64,000 nt of DNA from Pantoea sp. CCBC3-3-1. GTDB lineage: Bacteria > Pseudomonadota > Gammaproteobacteria > Enterobacterales > Enterobacteriaceae. The translations under genes and the position numbers were made by a program. This document shows, piece after piece, positions 1-10,084 of the stretch. The DNA lies in NCBI RefSeq assembly GCF_007981265.1, contig NZ_CP034363.1, positions 1,612,001-1,676,000 of the forward strand, read 5' to 3'. Positions within the stretch are counted from its first letter, which is position 1, and each line of letters begins with the position of its first letter. The notes under the pieces were generated by a model. That model did not search any database. It saw only the letters and a list, made by a program, of their open reading frames with translations, and had not been told where the DNA came from.

Positions 1-299
1 GCCGAGATATGGGAACAGTCGTGTTTCCAGATGCGCCAGTAAAGATTTTCCTGGATGCCAGCTCTGAAGAGCGTGCTAACCGCCGTATGCTACAGTTGCA
101 GGAGAAAGGCTTTAATGTTAACTTTGAACGCCTTTTATCCGAGATAAAAGAGCGCGATGAGCGCGATCGGAATCGTTCGATTGCGCCTTTAAGGCCGGCA
201 GAGGATGCGTTAGTACTGGATTCAACCAGCATGTCCATTGAGCAAGTGATTGAAATTTCGCTTAATCATGCGCGTGAAAAACTCGCTCTGTCGCTGTAG
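1..299 (+). CDS. cmk: Cytidylate kinase, C-terminal part (gene runs off the left edge)
   Basis: Cytidylate kinase phosphorylates CMP and dCMP to the diphosphates in the cytoplasm. Only the last 98 codons are visible, reading in frame from base 3 to a TAG stop at 297-299. The visible part begins with the family's [11 protein letters not shown] block, followed by the FLDAS strand and the lid region (residues resembling RANRR...LQEKG), and ends with the usual I/V-rich C-terminal helix. The ATG at base 9 is internal to this conserved block, so it is not the start. The next gene is rpsA, the same cmk-rpsA order as in E. coli. Confidence 0.95.
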   Translation, partial: RDMGTVVFPDAPVKIFLDASSEERANRRMLQLQEKGFNVNFERLLSEIKERDERDRNRSIAPLRPAEDALVLDSTSMSIEQVIEISLNHAREKLALSL

Positions 300-359
300 C
301 ATCGCAGTAACCGATTTTCTTAACCCTTTGATATGGATGTCATGGGGCATGTGAAACAA

Positions 360-420
360 CCCCATCCGGCAGGAAGTCAGGTGGACGTTAAATTGAAGAA
401 TCCTGAAGATTATCAATATG
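360..420 (+). promoter_or_regulatory. rpsA translation initiation region with degenerate Shine-Dalgarno
   Basis: The bases just before the rpsA ATG are A/T-rich and hold only GAAG (about 10-15 bases upstream) instead of a GGAGG. In E. coli the rpsA leader likewise lacks a canonical Shine-Dalgarno and relies on folded leader structure and on S1 itself; that the same mode operates here is inferred from similarity of the layout. Confidence 0.5.
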
Positions 421-2091
421 ACTGAATCTTTTGCTCAACTATTTGAAGAATCCTTAAAAACAATCGAAACCCGCCCGGGTTCCATCGTTCGTGGCGTTGT
501 TGTCTCTATCGACAAAGACGTTGTTCTGGTTGATGCGGGCCTGAAATCTGAATCTGCAATTCCTGCAGAGCAGTTCAAAAACGCAGCCGGCGAACTGGAA
601 ATCCAGGTTGGCGACGAAGTTGACGTTGCTCTGGATGCAGTAGAAGACGGCTTCGGTGAAACCCTGCTGTCCCGTGAGAAAGCTAAACGTCATGAAGCTT
701 GGATCACGCTGGAAAAAGCTTACGAAGACGCTGAAACTGTTACCGGTGTTATCAACGGCAAAGTTAAAGGTGGCTTCACTGTTGAGCTGAACGGTATTCG
801 TGCGTTCCTGCCAGGTTCTCTGGTTGATGTGCGTCCAGTACGTGACACGCTGCACCTGGAAGGCAAAGAGCTTGAGTTCAAAGTAATCAAGCTGGATCAG
901 AAACGTAACAACGTGGTGGTTTCACGTCGTGCGGTTATCGAATCCGAAAACAGCGCAGAGCGCGATCAGCTGCTGGAAAACCTGCAGGAAGGCATGGAAG
1001 TTAAAGGTATCGTTAAGAACCTGACTGACTACGGTGCATTCGTTGATCTGGGCGGCGTTGACGGCCTGCTGCACATCACTGATATGGCATGGAAACGCGT
1101 TAAGCATCCAAGCGAAATCGTGAATGTTGGCGACGAAATCACAGTTAAAGTGCTGAAGTTCGACCGCGAGCGCACCCGTGTTTCTCTGGGTCTGAAACAG
1201 CTGGGCGAAGATCCATGGGTCGCTATCGCTAAGCGTTACCCAGAAGGCACTCGTCTGACTGGCCGTGTAACTAACCTGACCGACTACGGCTGCTTCGTTG
1301 AAATCGAAGAAGGCGTTGAAGGCCTGGTACACGTTTCAGAAATGGACTGGACCAACAAAAACATTCATCCGTCTAAAGTTGTTAACGTTGGCGATGTTGT
1401 TGAAGTTATGGTTCTGGACATCGATGAAGAACGTCGTCGTATCTCCCTGGGTCTGAAGCAGTGCAAATCTAACCCATGGCAGCAGTTCGCGGAAACCCAC
1501 AACAAGGGCGACCGTGTTGAAGGTAAAATCAAGTCAATCACTGACTTCGGTATCTTCATCGGCCTGGACGGCGGCATCGACGGCCTGGTTCACCTGTCTG
1601 ACATCTCCTGGAACGCTACCGGAGAAGAAGCAGTTCGTGAATACAAGAAAGGCGACGAAATCGCTGCGGTGGTTCTGCAGGTTGACGCAGAGCGCGAGCG
1701 TATCTCCCTGGGCGTTAAGCAGCTGGCAGAAGATCCGTTCAACAACTACATCTCTCTGAACAAGAAAGGTGCAATTGTTAACGGTAAAGTGACTGCAGTT
1801 GACGCTAAAGGTGCTACAGTTGAATTAGCTGACGGCGTTGAAGGTTACCTGCGCGCTTCAGAAGCTTCTGTTGACCGCGTAGAAGACGCAACTCTGGTTC
1901 TGAATGTTGGCGACGATGTTGAAGCTAAATTCACCGGTGTTGATCGTAAAAACCGCGTTGTTAGCCTGTCTGTACGTGCTAAAGACCAGGCAGACGAGAA
2001 AGAAGCCATCAATACTGTGAACGCTAAACAGGAAGACGGTAACTTCTCTAACGCTATGGCTGAAGCATTTAAAGCAGCTAAAGGCGAGTAA
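418..2091 (+). CDS. rpsA: 30S ribosomal protein S1
   Basis: Protein S1 binds mRNA and delivers it to the 30S subunit, and is needed to translate mRNAs with weak or structured start sites. The protein is 557 residues, the same length as E. coli S1, and contains six S1 (OB-fold) repeats at roughly 21-87, 105-171, 192-260, 277-347, 364-434 and 451-520; the middle repeats show the [24 protein letters not shown] core. Codon choice is strongly biased (GAA, AAA, CTG, GTT), as expected of a highly expressed gene. The ATG at 418 is preceded only by a weak GAAG element rather than a strong Shine-Dalgarno, a known property of rpsA, whose translation is autoregulated by S1. ihfB follows after 86 bases. 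Confidence 0.98.
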   Translation: MTESFAQLFEESLKTIETRPGSIVRGVVVSIDKDVVLVDAGLKSESAIPAEQFKNAAGELEIQVGDEVDVALDAVEDGFGETLLSREKAKRHEAWITLEKAYEDAETVTGVINGKVKGGFTVELNGIRAFLPGSLVDVRPVRDTLHLEGKELEFKVIKLDQKRNNVVVSRRAVIESENSAERDQLLENLQEGMEVKGIVKNLTDYGAFVDLGGVDGLLHITDMAWKRVKHPSEIVNVGDEITVKVLKFDRERTRVSLGLKQLGEDPWVAIAKRYPEGTRLTGRVTNLTDYGCFVEIEEGVEGLVHVSEMDWTNKNIHPSKVVNVGDVVEVMVLDIDEERRRISLGLKQCKSNPWQQFAETHNKGDRVEGKIKSITDFGIFIGLDGGIDGLVHLSDISWNATGEEAVREYKKGDEIAAVVLQVDAERERISLGVKQLAEDPFNNYISLNKKGAIVNGKVTAVDAKGATVELADGVEGYLRASEASVDRVEDATLVLNVGDDVEAKFTGVDRKNRVVSLSVRAKDQADEKEAINTVNAKQEDGNFSNAMAEAFKAAKGE

Positions 2092-2103
2092 TTGCGCTTG
2101 CAT

Positions 2104-2125
2104 CAGGGCAGCTCAGGTTGCCCTG
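2104..2125 (+). other. Hairpin after rpsA
   Basis: A perfect 7-bp inverted repeat (CAGGGCA / TGCCCTG, 8-base loop) lies 12 bases beyond the rpsA stop. No T-run follows, so it is more likely an mRNA 3' stabiliser or a partial terminator than a full intrinsic terminator before ihfB. Confidence 0.4.
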
Positions 2126-2177
2126 AAATAGCCATCACTGTCAGAGCTTTTTCCTAAAGGGATTAACCGGAGGATTT

Positions 2178-2462
2178 ATGACCAAGTCAGAACTGATTGA
2201 AAGACTTGCTGGCCAGCACTCTCATATTCCGGCGAAAGTCGTTGAGGATGCGGTAAAAGAGATGCTTGAGCACATGGCGACCACATTGGCGCAGGGTGAA
2301 CGCATCGAAATCCGGGGCTTCGGCAGTTTTTCTTTGCACTATCGTGCACCTCGAACTGGCCGTAACCCGAAAACGGGTGACAAAGTAGAGTTGGAAGGTA
2401 AATACGTTCCACACTTTAAGCCAGGTAAAGAGCTGCGCGATCGCGCGAATATTTACGGCTAG
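2178..2462 (+). CDS. ihfB: Integration host factor subunit beta
   Basis: IHF beta pairs with IHF alpha to bend DNA sharply at specific sites in promoters, origins and recombination complexes. The 94-residue protein has the full HU/IHF fold: N-terminal helices, the GFGSF turn at 47-51 and the DNA-embracing arm with [12 protein letters not shown] at 56-67, including the intercalating proline at 64. The ATG at 2178 is preceded by a clear CGGAGGA ribosome site. It lies downstream of rpsA in the conserved order, and a strong intrinsic terminator follows about 20 bases after the stop. Confidence 0.98.
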   Translation: MTKSELIERLAGQHSHIPAKVVEDAVKEMLEHMATTLAQGERIEIRGFGSFSLHYRAPRTGRNPKTGDKVELEGKYVPHFKPGKELRDRANIYG

Positions 2463-2482
2463 AGCTTACGCATTACAGCAAT

Positions 2483-2511
2483 AAAACGACACTTCGGTGT
2501 CGTTTTTTTTT
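2483..2511 (+). terminator. Intrinsic terminator after ihfB
   Basis: A 7-bp GC-containing stem (ACGACAC / GTGTCGT) closed by a TTCG tetraloop is followed by a run of nine T. This ends the rpsA-ihfB transcript. Confidence 0.93.
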
Positions 2512-2680
2512 GCCATAATTTCGTGCAGCCAAAGCTGGAAGGTGTTTCACAAAATATTTTGCCGCATGCAGTAAATCGCGAAAAACTTTGCGCATTGGCT
2601 CTGAAACAAAATATCAGCTTGCGGTTACCTCATAGATAATGCGCCACACTCTCCGTAACAGACAACATGGAGAGTTAACT

Positions 2681-4936
2681 ATGCCTTACAGCCTTAGCAG
2701 GCTGTCGATGTGGACGATCATCGCAGCGCTACCGCTTACCTTTCTTTCCCAGTTACCCGACGCAAAGTACGACTGGGTTTTGATGGCAACAGGCACGATA
2801 TTTCTGGCCTGTCGTCAGCAATGGCTTAAAGAAGGCGCAATCCTGTTATTACTTTTTCTCTGGATGATCACGCCAGGAAGAGAACTCGTGCGGCAAATTC
2901 ATTTCCTCTCCGCACGCCCTCTTGAAGCTACGGTGATTATTGACCAGGTGCAGCCGTTAACAGAGAGGATGAGGGTAAGGATTGTTCAGGCCGCTGAACA
3001 GCCCTTTTTTTCTCCGATTTATGCTCAGTTAAGCCTGAAAAATATCCCACAAAAATTTTGTGGCGGCCAGCGCTGGAAAATGCGGCTACGGCTTCGTCCC
3101 GTGCATGCAAGGCTCAACGAAGGCGGCTTTGATTCCCAACGTTTTGCTCTGGCAAACAGCATGCCATTGACCGGTAAAATCCTTAGCATGCAGCCAGTTA
3201 ACAGCAGTTGTGGCTGGCGTGAGAAAATTATAGAAAGTCGCCGACAGAAATATGATGGTTTGCCATGGCAAGCCGTTATCTCAGCGCTCGCCTTTGGTGA
3301 CAGAGGAGAGATGAGCACAGAGATAAAAACCCTTCTGCGAGAAACTGGCACCGCGCATCTGATGGCGATATCCGGCATGCATATCGGCCTGGCAGCCAGT
3401 CTGGGCTGGCTTATAACACGACTATTACAACTGTGTTTTCGTGCGCACTGGATAGGCTATCGCTTACCTCTGGCAGGAAGCCTGGTAATGGCGCTGATTT
3501 ACAGCTGGATGTCAGGTGGCAGCGCGCCTGCAATGCGGGCAATTCTGGCACTCATTACCTGGAGTTTGCTACGGCTGAAGGGGCGATGCTGTACAAACTG
3601 GCAGGTTTGGGCACTCTGCATTGCGGTCATCGTGTTTTTCGATCCGCTGAGTATGCTTTCAGACAGCCTTTGGCTGTCGGCAGTAGCGGTAGCGGGTCTG
3701 CTATTCTGGTATCAATGGTTTCCATTGCCAGCACGCTTTATGGCAAAAAAACGCTGGTTACTACTGCGCCTGCTGCATTTACAGGCAGGACTTTTTTTGC
3801 TGCTCATGCCGGTGCAAATAATGATATTTCATGGTATCAGCCTGAGCGCGCTGCTGGCTAATCTGTGGGCCGTACCCCTGGTTACTCTACTGACAGTACC
3901 ATTAATCCTTTGCGCTATTTTACTGGACTATTTTAATCCGCTGAGTTCCTTGCTGTGGTGGGCTGTCGACCAGACGCTGATGCTGGTATTTCGGCCGCTT
4001 CAGGCGCTGCCAGCCGGTTGGATCTTTGTTGACCGCGAAGGGCTATGGTTGAGTATGCTCGCCTGGCTGATTCTGGCGACGGGGCGCTTCGGCTGGTGGC
4101 GAACGTCACCCTTCGCCGTGATTGGGCTTTGTCTTTCCGTGGGATGCTGGCGGCTGAATATCCGCCAGCCGGAATGGCGCCTTGATATGCTGGACGTTGG
4201 GCATGGCCTTGCGGTGGCCATTTCACAGCAGGGAAAAGCTACCCTGTATGATACCGGCAATCAGTGGATTGGAGGAGACGCGGCGCTTAGCCACATTCTG
4301 CCCTGGTTACGCTGGCAGGGGCTAACAGTGCAGCATATTGTTCTCAGTCACGGGCACTTAGATCATATTGGCGGCCTGGAAAGTTTACAGACTGCTTTCC
4401 CACAGGCCGTTATTCATAGCGGATTAAACAAGTCAGGGCATTTGCCTTGCCATCAGGGTGTTAGCTGGCGCTGGCAATCCTTGAGATTTCAGGCCATTTG
4501 GCCACGGCATCAGGAGCCTCAGGCAGGCAACAATCAGTCGTGTGTCGTTGCGGTGACGGATGGCAAATGGCGCGTGTTATTAACCGGCGATATTGAAGCG
4601 CCTGCCGAGTTGGAAATAGTGAAATTGTACCGCTCAGCATTGCAGGCTGAGGTCATTCAGGTTCCTCATCATGGCAGCGGAACATCGTCAATGCCGCCTT
4701 TGCTGAGAAGCGTGGGCGGAAAAGCGGCACTGGCCTCGGCGGCGCGTTATAGCGCATGGAAATTTCCTGCCGATCGTATCATTTCTCGTTATAAAGAGAA
4801 TGGTTACCAATGGTATGACACGGCAGCGGATGGGCAAGTCCGCATAGAATTTTTCAATGAAAACTGGCGTGTTTTGCGGTTAAGAGCGCAAATAATGTCC
4901 CGTTGGTATCATCAGTGGTTTGGCGTACCACGTTAA
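2681..4936 (+). CDS. ycaI: ComEC/Rec2-family DNA-uptake channel homologue
   Basis: This 751-residue inner-membrane protein belongs to the ComEC/Rec2 family, which carries single-stranded DNA across the inner membrane in naturally competent bacteria. It shows an N-terminal domain with several hydrophobic segments, the Competence core (around 205-460, with the FGDRGEMS and TAHLMAISGMHIGLAASL blocks), and a C-terminal metallo-beta-lactamase-like domain with DVGHG from residue 505 and the metal motif HGHLDH at 557-562. The start at 2681 is chosen over an upstream in-frame ATG at 2639 because a GGAGAG site precedes it and the homologues begin near there. In E. coli the orthologue has been linked to DNA uptake for nutrition; competence here is unproven. 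msbA follows 44 bases later. Confidence 0.92.
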   Translation: MPYSLSRLSMWTIIAALPLTFLSQLPDAKYDWVLMATGTIFLACRQQWLKEGAILLLLFLWMITPGRELVRQIHFLSARPLEATVIIDQVQPLTERMRVRIVQAAEQPFFSPIYAQLSLKNIPQKFCGGQRWKMRLRLRPVHARLNEGGFDSQRFALANSMPLTGKILSMQPVNSSCGWREKIIESRRQKYDGLPWQAVISALAFGDRGEMSTEIKTLLRETGTAHLMAISGMHIGLAASLGWLITRLLQLCFRAHWIGYRLPLAGSLVMALIYSWMSGGSAPAMRAILALITWSLLRLKGRCCTNWQVWALCIAVIVFFDPLSMLSDSLWLSAVAVAGLLFWYQWFPLPARFMAKKRWLLLRLLHLQAGLFLLLMPVQIMIFHGISLSALLANLWAVPLVTLLTVPLILCAILLDYFNPLSSLLWWAVDQTLMLVFRPLQALPAGWIFVDREGLWLSMLAWLILATGRFGWWRTSPFAVIGLCLSVGCWRLNIRQPEWRLDMLDVGHGLAVAISQQGKATLYDTGNQWIGGDAALSHILPWLRWQGLTVQHIVLSHGHLDHIGGLESLQTAFPQAVIHSGLNKSGHLPCHQGVSWRWQSLRFQAIWPRHQEPQAGNNQSCVVAVTDGKWRVLLTGDIEAPAELEIVKLYRSALQAEVIQVPHHGSGTSSMPPLLRSVGGKAALASAARYSAWKFPADRIISRYKENGYQWYDTAADGQVRIEFFNENWRVLRLRAQIMSRWYHQWFGVPR

Positions 4937-4980
4937 TCCAGGTAGAATAAGCGGCTATTTCAATTAAAGCTGGTTAAATA

Positions 4981-6729
4981 ATGCATCAGGATAAAGATCT
5001 CTCCACCTGGCAGACTTTTCAACGCCTCTGGCCGATGATCAAACCATTTAAAGCAGGACTGGCTGTATCGTCCGTTGCACTCATTATTAACGCGGCGGGT
5101 GATGTGCTGATGATGTCGTTGCTGAAGCCATTACTGGATGACGGTTTTGGTAAAGCGGATACTTCTGTACTGATCTGGATGCCGCTGGTGGTCATCGGCT
5201 TAATGCTGGTACGTGGTGTATCAAGCTATATCTCAAGCTACTGCATCTCGTGGGTTTCCGGCAACGTGGTCATGAGCATGCGGCGTCGTTTGTTCAGCCA
5301 TATGATGGGCATGCCTGTAGCGTTTTTTGATCAACAGTCGACAGGTACGCTGCTTTCACGAATTACTTACGATTCTGAACAGGTCGCTTCTTCCTCTTCC
5401 AGCGCGCTGGTAACGGTTGTTCGTGAAGGTGCCTCTATTATTGGCCTGTTTATCATGATGTTCTATTACAGCTGGCAGCTGTCTCTGATCCTGATTTTAC
5501 TCGCGCCGGTGGTCTCTTTTGCTATTCGCACGGTCTCTAAGCGCTTTCGTAATATCAGTAAAGGCATGCAGAACACCATGGGGCAGGTCACAACCAGCGC
5601 CGAGCAGATGCTGAAAGGGCATAAAGAAGTGCTGATTTTTGGTGGACAGCAGATTGAGAGCGAGCGTTTTGAGCGCGTCAGTAACCGCATGCGCCAGCAG
5701 GGCATGAAGCTGGTTTCTGCCTCCTCCATTTCCGATCCAATTATTCAGCTGATTGCCTCCCTGGCGCTGGCCTTTGTCTTGTATGCCGCCAGTTTCCCGA
5801 GCGTAATGGCGACGCTGACCGCCGGTACTATTACCGTGGTCTTTACCTCGATGTTTGGCCTGATGCGTCCGCTGAAGTCATTGACCAACGTTAACGCTCA
5901 GTTCCAGCGCGGCATGGCAGCCTGTCAGACGCTGTTCTCCATTCTGGATAGCGAGCAGGAAACGGATACCGGTAGCCGTACGATCGAACGTGCGCGTGGA
6001 GACATAGAGTTCCGCAACGTGACCTTTACCTATCCGGGACGCGAAACGCCTGCGTTACACAATATCAACCTGTCGATCCCTGAAGGGAAAACGGTCGCGC
6101 TGGTAGGCCGTTCTGGTTCCGGCAAATCGACTATCGCGAGCCTGATGACGCGCTTCTACGATATCCAACAGGGAGAAATCCTGATGGATGGCCATGATTT
6201 GCGGGAATATACGCTCAGTTCGCTACGTAATCAGGTTGCGCTGGTTTCGCAGAACGTTCACCTGTTTAACGACACGGTTGCCAATAACATCGCCTACGCC
6301 CGCCATGAAAAATACAGTCGCGAGCAGATAGAAAAGGCAGCCGAAATGGCGCATGCGATGGATTTCATCAATAAAATGGATCAGGGTCTGGATACGGTGA
6401 TTGGTGAAAATGGCGTATTGCTATCAGGTGGCCAGCGCCAGCGTATCGCTATTGCGCGCGCCCTTCTGCGAGATTGCCCAATTCTGATCCTTGATGAGGC
6501 AACTTCAGCGCTCGATACTGAATCAGAGCGTGCAATCCAGTCTGCGCTCGATGAACTGCAAAAAAACCGCACTTCGCTGGTTATTGCTCACCGCCTTTCT
6601 ACGATTGAAAAAGCCGATGAGATTGTGGTGGTGGAAGATGGCCATATCGTTGAACGCGGCAGCCACGCAGAGCTGCTGGAGAAAAACGGTGCTTACGCGC
6701 AGCTTCACAAGATGCAGTTTGGTCAATGA
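4981..6729 (+). CDS. msbA: Lipid A export ATP-binding/permease protein MsbA
   Basis: MsbA flips core-lipid A from the inner to the outer leaflet of the inner membrane using ATP. The 582-residue half-transporter (E. coli length 582) has six membrane helices in the first 320 residues, then a nucleotide-binding domain with Walker [10 protein letters not shown] at 376-384, the ABC signature LSGGQ near 481-485 and Walker [13 protein letters not shown]. The final TGA overlaps the lpxK start by four bases (ATGA), so the two are translationally coupled, matching the E. coli msbA-lpxK operon. Confidence 0.98.
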   Translation: MHQDKDLSTWQTFQRLWPMIKPFKAGLAVSSVALIINAAGDVLMMSLLKPLLDDGFGKADTSVLIWMPLVVIGLMLVRGVSSYISSYCISWVSGNVVMSMRRRLFSHMMGMPVAFFDQQSTGTLLSRITYDSEQVASSSSSALVTVVREGASIIGLFIMMFYYSWQLSLILILLAPVVSFAIRTVSKRFRNISKGMQNTMGQVTTSAEQMLKGHKEVLIFGGQQIESERFERVSNRMRQQGMKLVSASSISDPIIQLIASLALAFVLYAASFPSVMATLTAGTITVVFTSMFGLMRPLKSLTNVNAQFQRGMAACQTLFSILDSEQETDTGSRTIERARGDIEFRNVTFTYPGRETPALHNINLSIPEGKTVALVGRSGSGKSTIASLMTRFYDIQQGEILMDGHDLREYTLSSLRNQVALVSQNVHLFNDTVANNIAYARHEKYSREQIEKAAEMAHAMDFINKMDQGLDTVIGENGVLLSGGQRQRIAIARALLRDCPILILDEATSALDTESERAIQSALDELQKNRTSLVIAHRLSTIEKADEIVVVEDGHIVERGSHAELLEKNGAYAQLHKMQFGQ

Positions 6730-7709
6730 TTGAACGTATCTGGAGCGGGCGCTCTGCGCTTTGGCTGCTGCTTCTGCCGCTGAGCTGGCTGTATGGGCTG
6801 ATCGCTAATCTGATCCGCCTGAGCTATCGTTGGGGCTGGCGGAAAGCCTGGCGGGCGCCTGTACCGGTTGTTGTCGTAGGAAATTTGACGGCAGGAGGCA
6901 ACGGGAAAACGCCCGTTGTCATCTGGCTGGTGCAGGCTTTGCAACAGCGCGGATTTAAACCGGGCGTTGTTTCCAGAGGTTATGGCGGCAAAGCAGACCG
7001 CTATCCATTGGTGCTGAATGCGCAGACAACCACAGCACAAGCAGGCGACGAACCGGTACTGATTTATCAGCGGACCGGGGCAGCCGTCGCCGTGTCACCT
7101 CGCAGAAAAGAAGCGGTGCAGGCACTGCTTCAGCAGGATGATATCGACATCATCATCACTGATGATGGCCTGCAACATTATGCGCTGGCGAGAGACTTTG
7201 AAATCGTCGTCATTGATGGCAAGCGCCGTTTCGGTAATGGCTGGTGGCTGCCCGCCGGACCAATGCGCGAGCGGGCTTCTCGTCTGCGTAGCGTTAACGC
7301 AGTCATTACTAATGGCGGAGAGGCGTTAGAAAATGAAATATCTATGCAGCTGGTTCCGGCCCGGGCGGTAAATCTTAAAACCGGGATAACTCAGCCCGTC
7401 TCTTCGCTTACCGGCGTCGTGGCAATGGCTGGCATTGGTCATCCGCCACGCTTCTTTGCCACGCTGCGTCAGCAGGGCGTTATTCTGGAAAAGGAAGTCC
7501 CCTTTGCCGATCACCATGCCTACAGTGAATCTCAACTGACATCGCTGGTAACACCCGAACAAACGCTGCTGATGACCGAGAAAGATGCTGTTAAGGCCAG
7601 GCATTTTGCAGCGGCCAACTGGTGGTATTTACCGGTTAACGCCGATTTTCCGCCTGCACAAAGCGACGATCTGCTAAGTCGTATTGCCGCACTAAAATCT
7701 ACGCGTTAA
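6726..7709 (+). CDS. lpxK: Tetraacyldisaccharide (lipid A) 4'-kinase
   Basis: LpxK phosphorylates the 4' position of the lipid A disaccharide precursor at the inner membrane, giving lipid IVA. The 327-residue protein has an N-terminal hydrophobic helix (about 12-30), a P-loop of the LpxK type ([12 protein letters not shown], about 52-63), the VVSRGYGGK segment and the DDGLQHYAL motif typical of the family. The ATG overlaps the msbA stop by four bases. Both genes belong to the same essential lipid A pathway as kdsB downstream. Confidence 0.97.
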   Translation: MIERIWSGRSALWLLLLPLSWLYGLIANLIRLSYRWGWRKAWRAPVPVVVVGNLTAGGNGKTPVVIWLVQALQQRGFKPGVVSRGYGGKADRYPLVLNAQTTTAQAGDEPVLIYQRTGAAVAVSPRRKEAVQALLQQDDIDIIITDDGLQHYALARDFEIVVIDGKRRFGNGWWLPAGPMRERASRLRSVNAVITNGGEALENEISMQLVPARAVNLKTGITQPVSSLTGVVAMAGIGHPPRFFATLRQQGVILEKEVPFADHHAYSESQLTSLVTPEQTLLMTEKDAVKARHFAAANWWYLPVNADFPPAQSDDLLSRIAALKSTR

Positions 7710-7761
7710 TACGCTGAAAAAAGGCGCTAAACTTAATGCATCTTATTAATTGGGATGCATT

Positions 7762-8970
7762 ATGACCTCTCTTTGCCTTTCGCTAAAGCAGGCTCGTCAC
7801 CTTCATCTGGCGGCTCAGGGCCTGTTGCGTCCGGCCAGGCGTAAAGCACAATTTGCTGATATTACCCGCACCATCCGCCAGATCGCTTTATTGCAAATCG
7901 ACACAATTCACGTTGTTGCCCGCAGCCCTTATCTGGTGCTGTTCAGCCGTCTTGGCGATTATCCGCAGCAATGGCTGGGCGACGCGCTGAGTCAGGGAAA
8001 ACTGTTTGAGTACTGGGCGCACGAAGCCTGTTTTATTCCCGCGGAAGACTACCCGCTGCTGCGGCATCGTATGCTTAACCCACAGCATCTTGGCTGGAAA
8101 TATAACAGTGAATGGGTAAACACCTGGCAGCAGGAAATTGCGCAACTGATTGACTATATCCGTGAAAAAGGCCCGGTTAGAGCAGCGGATTTCGCCGCGC
8201 CACCCGGCCAGAAACCGGGCTGGTGGGCCTGGAAACCCCATAAGCGGCATCTGGAAAATTTGTTTAGCGCGGGGGAATTAATGGTGACAGAACGGCGTAA
8301 CTTCCAGCGGGTTTACGATCTTCGTCAACGGGTTTTACCTGACTGGGATGATGCGGTTCATGCGGTGGCGGAATCGGAAGCGGTGCAGCAGCTGCTGCGC
8401 AACAGTGCGGCAAGTCTTGGCGTATTCCGTGCCGGCTGGTTACCGGACTATTATCGTCTTAAGCGCGCACCGGTTAAAGAGACGCTAGCAGAATGGCTTG
8501 CTTCAGGGGAAGTCGTGGACGTTGAGATAGAACAGTTAGGGCAAGGCTATGTACATTCCTCGCTGTTACCCCTGCTTGAGAACTTGCCGGCCGCCACGCA
8601 TACGGCCGTGCTTTCTCCTTTTGATCCTGTTGTCTGGGATCGCAGGCGTGCGCTTGAGCTGTTCGGCTTTGACTATCGTCTGGAATGTTACACCCCAGCA
8701 GCGAAGCGGCAATATGGCTATTTTGTTCTGCCGATCCTGCACCGTGGCGAACTGAAAGGGCGACTGGACGCGAAAATGCTGCGACAGGAAAAAGTCCTGC
8801 TGATCAAACAGCTCTGGCTGGAACCGGGCGTCAAAATAACGCAGTCGCTGCGGGACGATTTGCAGCAGGCGATCTCTCGTTTTGCACGCTGGCAGGCGGC
8901 GGAAAAAGTCGAGCTGAACAGACTGCCGCCTGAGCTTGCCACCGTCTGGCATAAAAGCTGGTTGCTATAA
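7762..8970 (+). CDS. ycaQ: Interstrand-crosslink DNA glycosylase (YcaQ/AlkX)
   Basis: YcaQ belongs to the HTH_42/AlkZ glycosylase family; the E. coli protein excises alkylated purines and unhooks interstrand DNA crosslinks. The 402-residue protein carries the family's catalytic Q-x-D motif (QID, residues 45-47) in the LLQIDTIHVVARSPYLVLFSR-type region (here split around QID), and the C-terminal LSPFDPVVWDRRR and YCYxPA-like blocks. The start at ATG 7762 is used because the upstream TTG at 7750 adds only four residues and lies over the TGGGA ribosome site. ycaR begins 81 bases downstream. Confidence 0.93.
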   Translation: MTSLCLSLKQARHLHLAAQGLLRPARRKAQFADITRTIRQIALLQIDTIHVVARSPYLVLFSRLGDYPQQWLGDALSQGKLFEYWAHEACFIPAEDYPLLRHRMLNPQHLGWKYNSEWVNTWQQEIAQLIDYIREKGPVRAADFAAPPGQKPGWWAWKPHKRHLENLFSAGELMVTERRNFQRVYDLRQRVLPDWDDAVHAVAESEAVQQLLRNSAASLGVFRAGWLPDYYRLKRAPVKETLAEWLASGEVVDVEIEQLGQGYVHSSLLPLLENLPAATHTAVLSPFDPVVWDRRRALELFGFDYRLECYTPAAKRQYGYFVLPILHRGELKGRLDAKMLRQEKVLLIKQLWLEPGVKITQSLRDDLQQAISRFARWQAAEKVELNRLPPELATVWHKSWLL

Positions 8971-9051
8971 CCGCGACGGGGAGGTTAACTGCTCTGCGTC
9001 GAGCTATGATATTCTAATAATCTGTCTGACCGGGTCCACCACGGAGATATC

Positions 9052-9234
9052 ATGGATCATCGTTTACTTGAAATCGTTGCTTGTCCGGTTTGTCACGGCA
9101 AGCTGTATTACAACAAAGATCAGCAGGAGCTTATTTGCAAACCTGACGGTCTGGCTTACCCGTTTCGTGACGGCATTCCTGTCCTGCTGGAAGTAGAAGC
9201 GCGCTCGCTGTCACTGGAAGAGAGCCATCCATGA
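9052..9234 (+). CDS. ycaR: Trm112-like zinc-ribbon protein YcaR (UPF0434)
   Basis: A 60-residue protein of the UPF0434/Trm112-like family. It starts [14 protein letters not shown] and keeps a CxxC pair (CPVC) plus a later single Cys (LICK), so zinc binding is possible but a complete four-Cys site is not seen. The function is not established. Its TGA overlaps the kdsB ATG by four bases, so it is translated together with kdsB, as in E. coli. The ribosome site is ACGGAGAT seven bases before the ATG. Confidence 0.93.
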   Translation: MDHRLLEIVACPVCHGKLYYNKDQQELICKPDGLAYPFRDGIPVLLEVEARSLSLEESHP

Positions 9235-9977
9235 GTTTTGTCGCTATCATTCCTGCGCGTTTCGCCTCCACGCGTTTGCCGGGAAAACCGTTGGTAGATA
9301 TTCATGGCAAGCCAATGGTTGTGCATGTAATGGCGCGAGCGCTTGAATCAGGTGCCGAGCGCGTCATTGTCGCCACCGATAACGATGAAGTAGCGCGAGC
9401 GGTTGAAGCGGCAGGCGGGGAAGTTTGTATGACCCGCGCCGATCATCAGTCGGGAACCGAGCGCCTGGCTGAAGTGATTGAGCGCTATCAGTTTGCCGAC
9501 GATACGGTAATTGTTAACGTTCAGGGTGATGAGCCGATGATCCCGCCGGTTATTATTCGCCAGGTGGCTGAGAATTTGGCAAAAAGCGAAGCCGGTATGG
9601 CCACGCTGGCGGTACCCATCGAGTCGGCTGAAGAAGCTTTCAATCCGAACGCGGTGAAGGTAGTGATGGATGCGAAAGGTTATGCACTCTATTTTTCGCG
9701 CGCCACTATCCCCTGGGATCGCGAACGCTTTACCGCCTCGCGTGAAACCATCGGCGACCATTTTCTGCGCCACATTGGTATTTACGGTTATCGCGCGGGT
9801 TTTATTCGTCGCTACGTAAGCTGGCAACCCAGCCCGCTGGAGCAAATTGAGCTGCTGGAGCAGCTTCGTGTGCTGTGGTACGGCGAAAAAATCCATGTAG
9901 ATGTCGCCAAAGCGATCCCCAGTGTGGGCGTCGACACGCCAGAAGATCTGGCCCGCGTTCGTACCGCGATGAAGTAA
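9231..9977 (+). CDS. kdsB: 3-deoxy-manno-octulosonate cytidylyltransferase
   Basis: KdsB activates Kdo with CTP to CMP-Kdo, the donor for the first inner-core sugars of lipopolysaccharide. The 248-residue protein (E. coli 248) has the nucleotidyltransferase signature [15 protein letters not shown] at residues 6-20, the QGDEP metal-binding segment near 101, and the HIGIYGYR block. It is coupled to ycaR by a four-base overlap and is followed by a strong terminator. With msbA and lpxK it makes this a lipopolysaccharide-assembly neighbourhood. Confidence 0.98.
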   Translation: MSFVAIIPARFASTRLPGKPLVDIHGKPMVVHVMARALESGAERVIVATDNDEVARAVEAAGGEVCMTRADHQSGTERLAEVIERYQFADDTVIVNVQGDEPMIPPVIIRQVAENLAKSEAGMATLAVPIESAEEAFNPNAVKVVMDAKGYALYFSRATIPWDRERFTASRETIGDHFLRHIGIYGYRAGFIRRYVSWQPSPLEQIELLEQLRVLWYGEKIHVDVAKAIPSVGVDTPEDLARVRTAMK

Positions 9978-9982
9978 ATTTT

Positions 9983-10009
9983 AAAGGGCCGCTGCGGGCC
10001 CTTTTTTTC
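9983..10009 (+). terminator. Intrinsic terminator after kdsB
   Basis: AAAGGGCC pairs with GGCCCTTT across a short loop and continues into seven T, seven bases beyond the kdsB stop. Confidence 0.92.
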
Positions 10010-10084
10010 TGCTCTTTGCGATCCGCCAGGGTAAAAATGGGTCAATGGGTCCATGCTTAACAGAGTGCGACAGAGGAGCAGAAG